Source: Galeruca laticollis
Lineage: Eukaryota; Arthropoda; Insecta; Coleoptera; Chrysomelidae
Direction of reading: 5' to 3'
Assembly: GCA_963921935.1 (NCBI GenBank)
Contig: OY998179.1
Span: 27,277,114 to 27,341,113, forward strand
Length of the DNA: 64,000 nt
The notes beneath the pieces are model-generated. The model searched no databases and was not told where the DNA came from. It saw only the letters and a list, made by a program, of their open reading frames with translations. Below are positions 63,904 through 64,000 of this stretch, piece by piece (the first letter of the stretch is position 1; each line of letters starts with the position of its first letter). The position numbers and the translations under genes are program-made.

Positions 63904-64000
63904 ATTTATATTTTTTTTACCATTTTGTTCCCACGAGTAATGGACATTTAAACGGTCGACCCCCCCAGAGGTCCAATAAACGGGCAAGGCTATGTACAAC
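63904..64000. other. Right edge; no gene visible
   Basis: A T-rich run is followed by a short GC-rich patch with CGACCCCCCCAGAGG. Too short to assign. Confidence 0.3.

Overview
This window looks like a transposon-dense, AT-rich stretch of an insect nuclear genome. The order cannot be fixed from the sequence. The evidence for an insect is the element set (Kabuki/CsRn1-like and errantivirus-like Gypsy, BEL/Pao, Copia, several LINE clades, pogo/Tigger, piggyBac and other DDE transposons) plus one recognisable host exon, the last exon of a clip-type serine protease homologue of the phenoloxidase-activating-factor type. Only three pieces look like non-mobile host sequence: a 154-residue four-helix membrane ORF (4836-5300, minus), the protease-homologue exon (19239-19567, plus) and a terminal exon encoding a membrane anchor and short tail (59300-59475, minus). 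No rRNA, tRNA or CRISPR was seen.

Layout, left to right. 1-1745: decayed pogo/Tigger transposase. 2452-3201: 750-bp element with ~176-bp terminal inverted repeats (TIRs). 3352-4210: tandem repeats of 86 and ~119 bp. 5609-9143: DNA transposon with perfect 44-bp TIRs and a transposase frame broken by three stops. 9165-13239: Copia pol remnant, split by a scrambled Gypsy copy (9564-12293) flanked by GTAT. 13777-14040: possible Crypton fragment. 14110-18140: 5'-truncated errantivirus-like Gypsy with env. 19239-19567: protease exon. 19956-29330: second Kabuki-like Gypsy with a CCATA duplication, itself hit by a BEL/Pao element (21541-27669, AAGAC duplication). 29640-30265: piggyBac and DDE_3-like fragments. 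30653-33116: a 2.46-kb giant inverted repeat around a small cysteine-rich ORF. 33843-34818: Tigger/jerky remnant with its right TIR. 35606-40560: LINE ORF1 fragment, a MITE and a decayed LINE. 41993-43550: I-like LINE remnant. 44830-46620: another DDE remnant and a ~174-bp satellite. 47302-51702: apparently intact two-ORF LINE with a 16-bp duplication. 52405-57969: nearly intact RNase-H-bearing LINE. 57981-58540: older LINE RNase H piece. 59300-59475: terminal exon. 62135-63148: 5' part of another LINE. 63151-63903: second copy of the 750-bp TIR element in the opposite orientation.

The genes do not form a pathway. The content is a nested history of insertions. Best dated are the BEL element (LTRs differing at about 2 of 286 positions) and the LINE at 47302-51702 (both ORFs open, perfect duplication), both apparently young. 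The two Kabuki-like Gypsy copies are the most unusual: both are internally scrambled yet bounded by target duplications, which suggests the rearrangements happened during reverse transcription or self-integration, before insertion. Frameshifts in homopolymers may be assembly errors, so 'dead' calls that rest on one or two indels are provisional.
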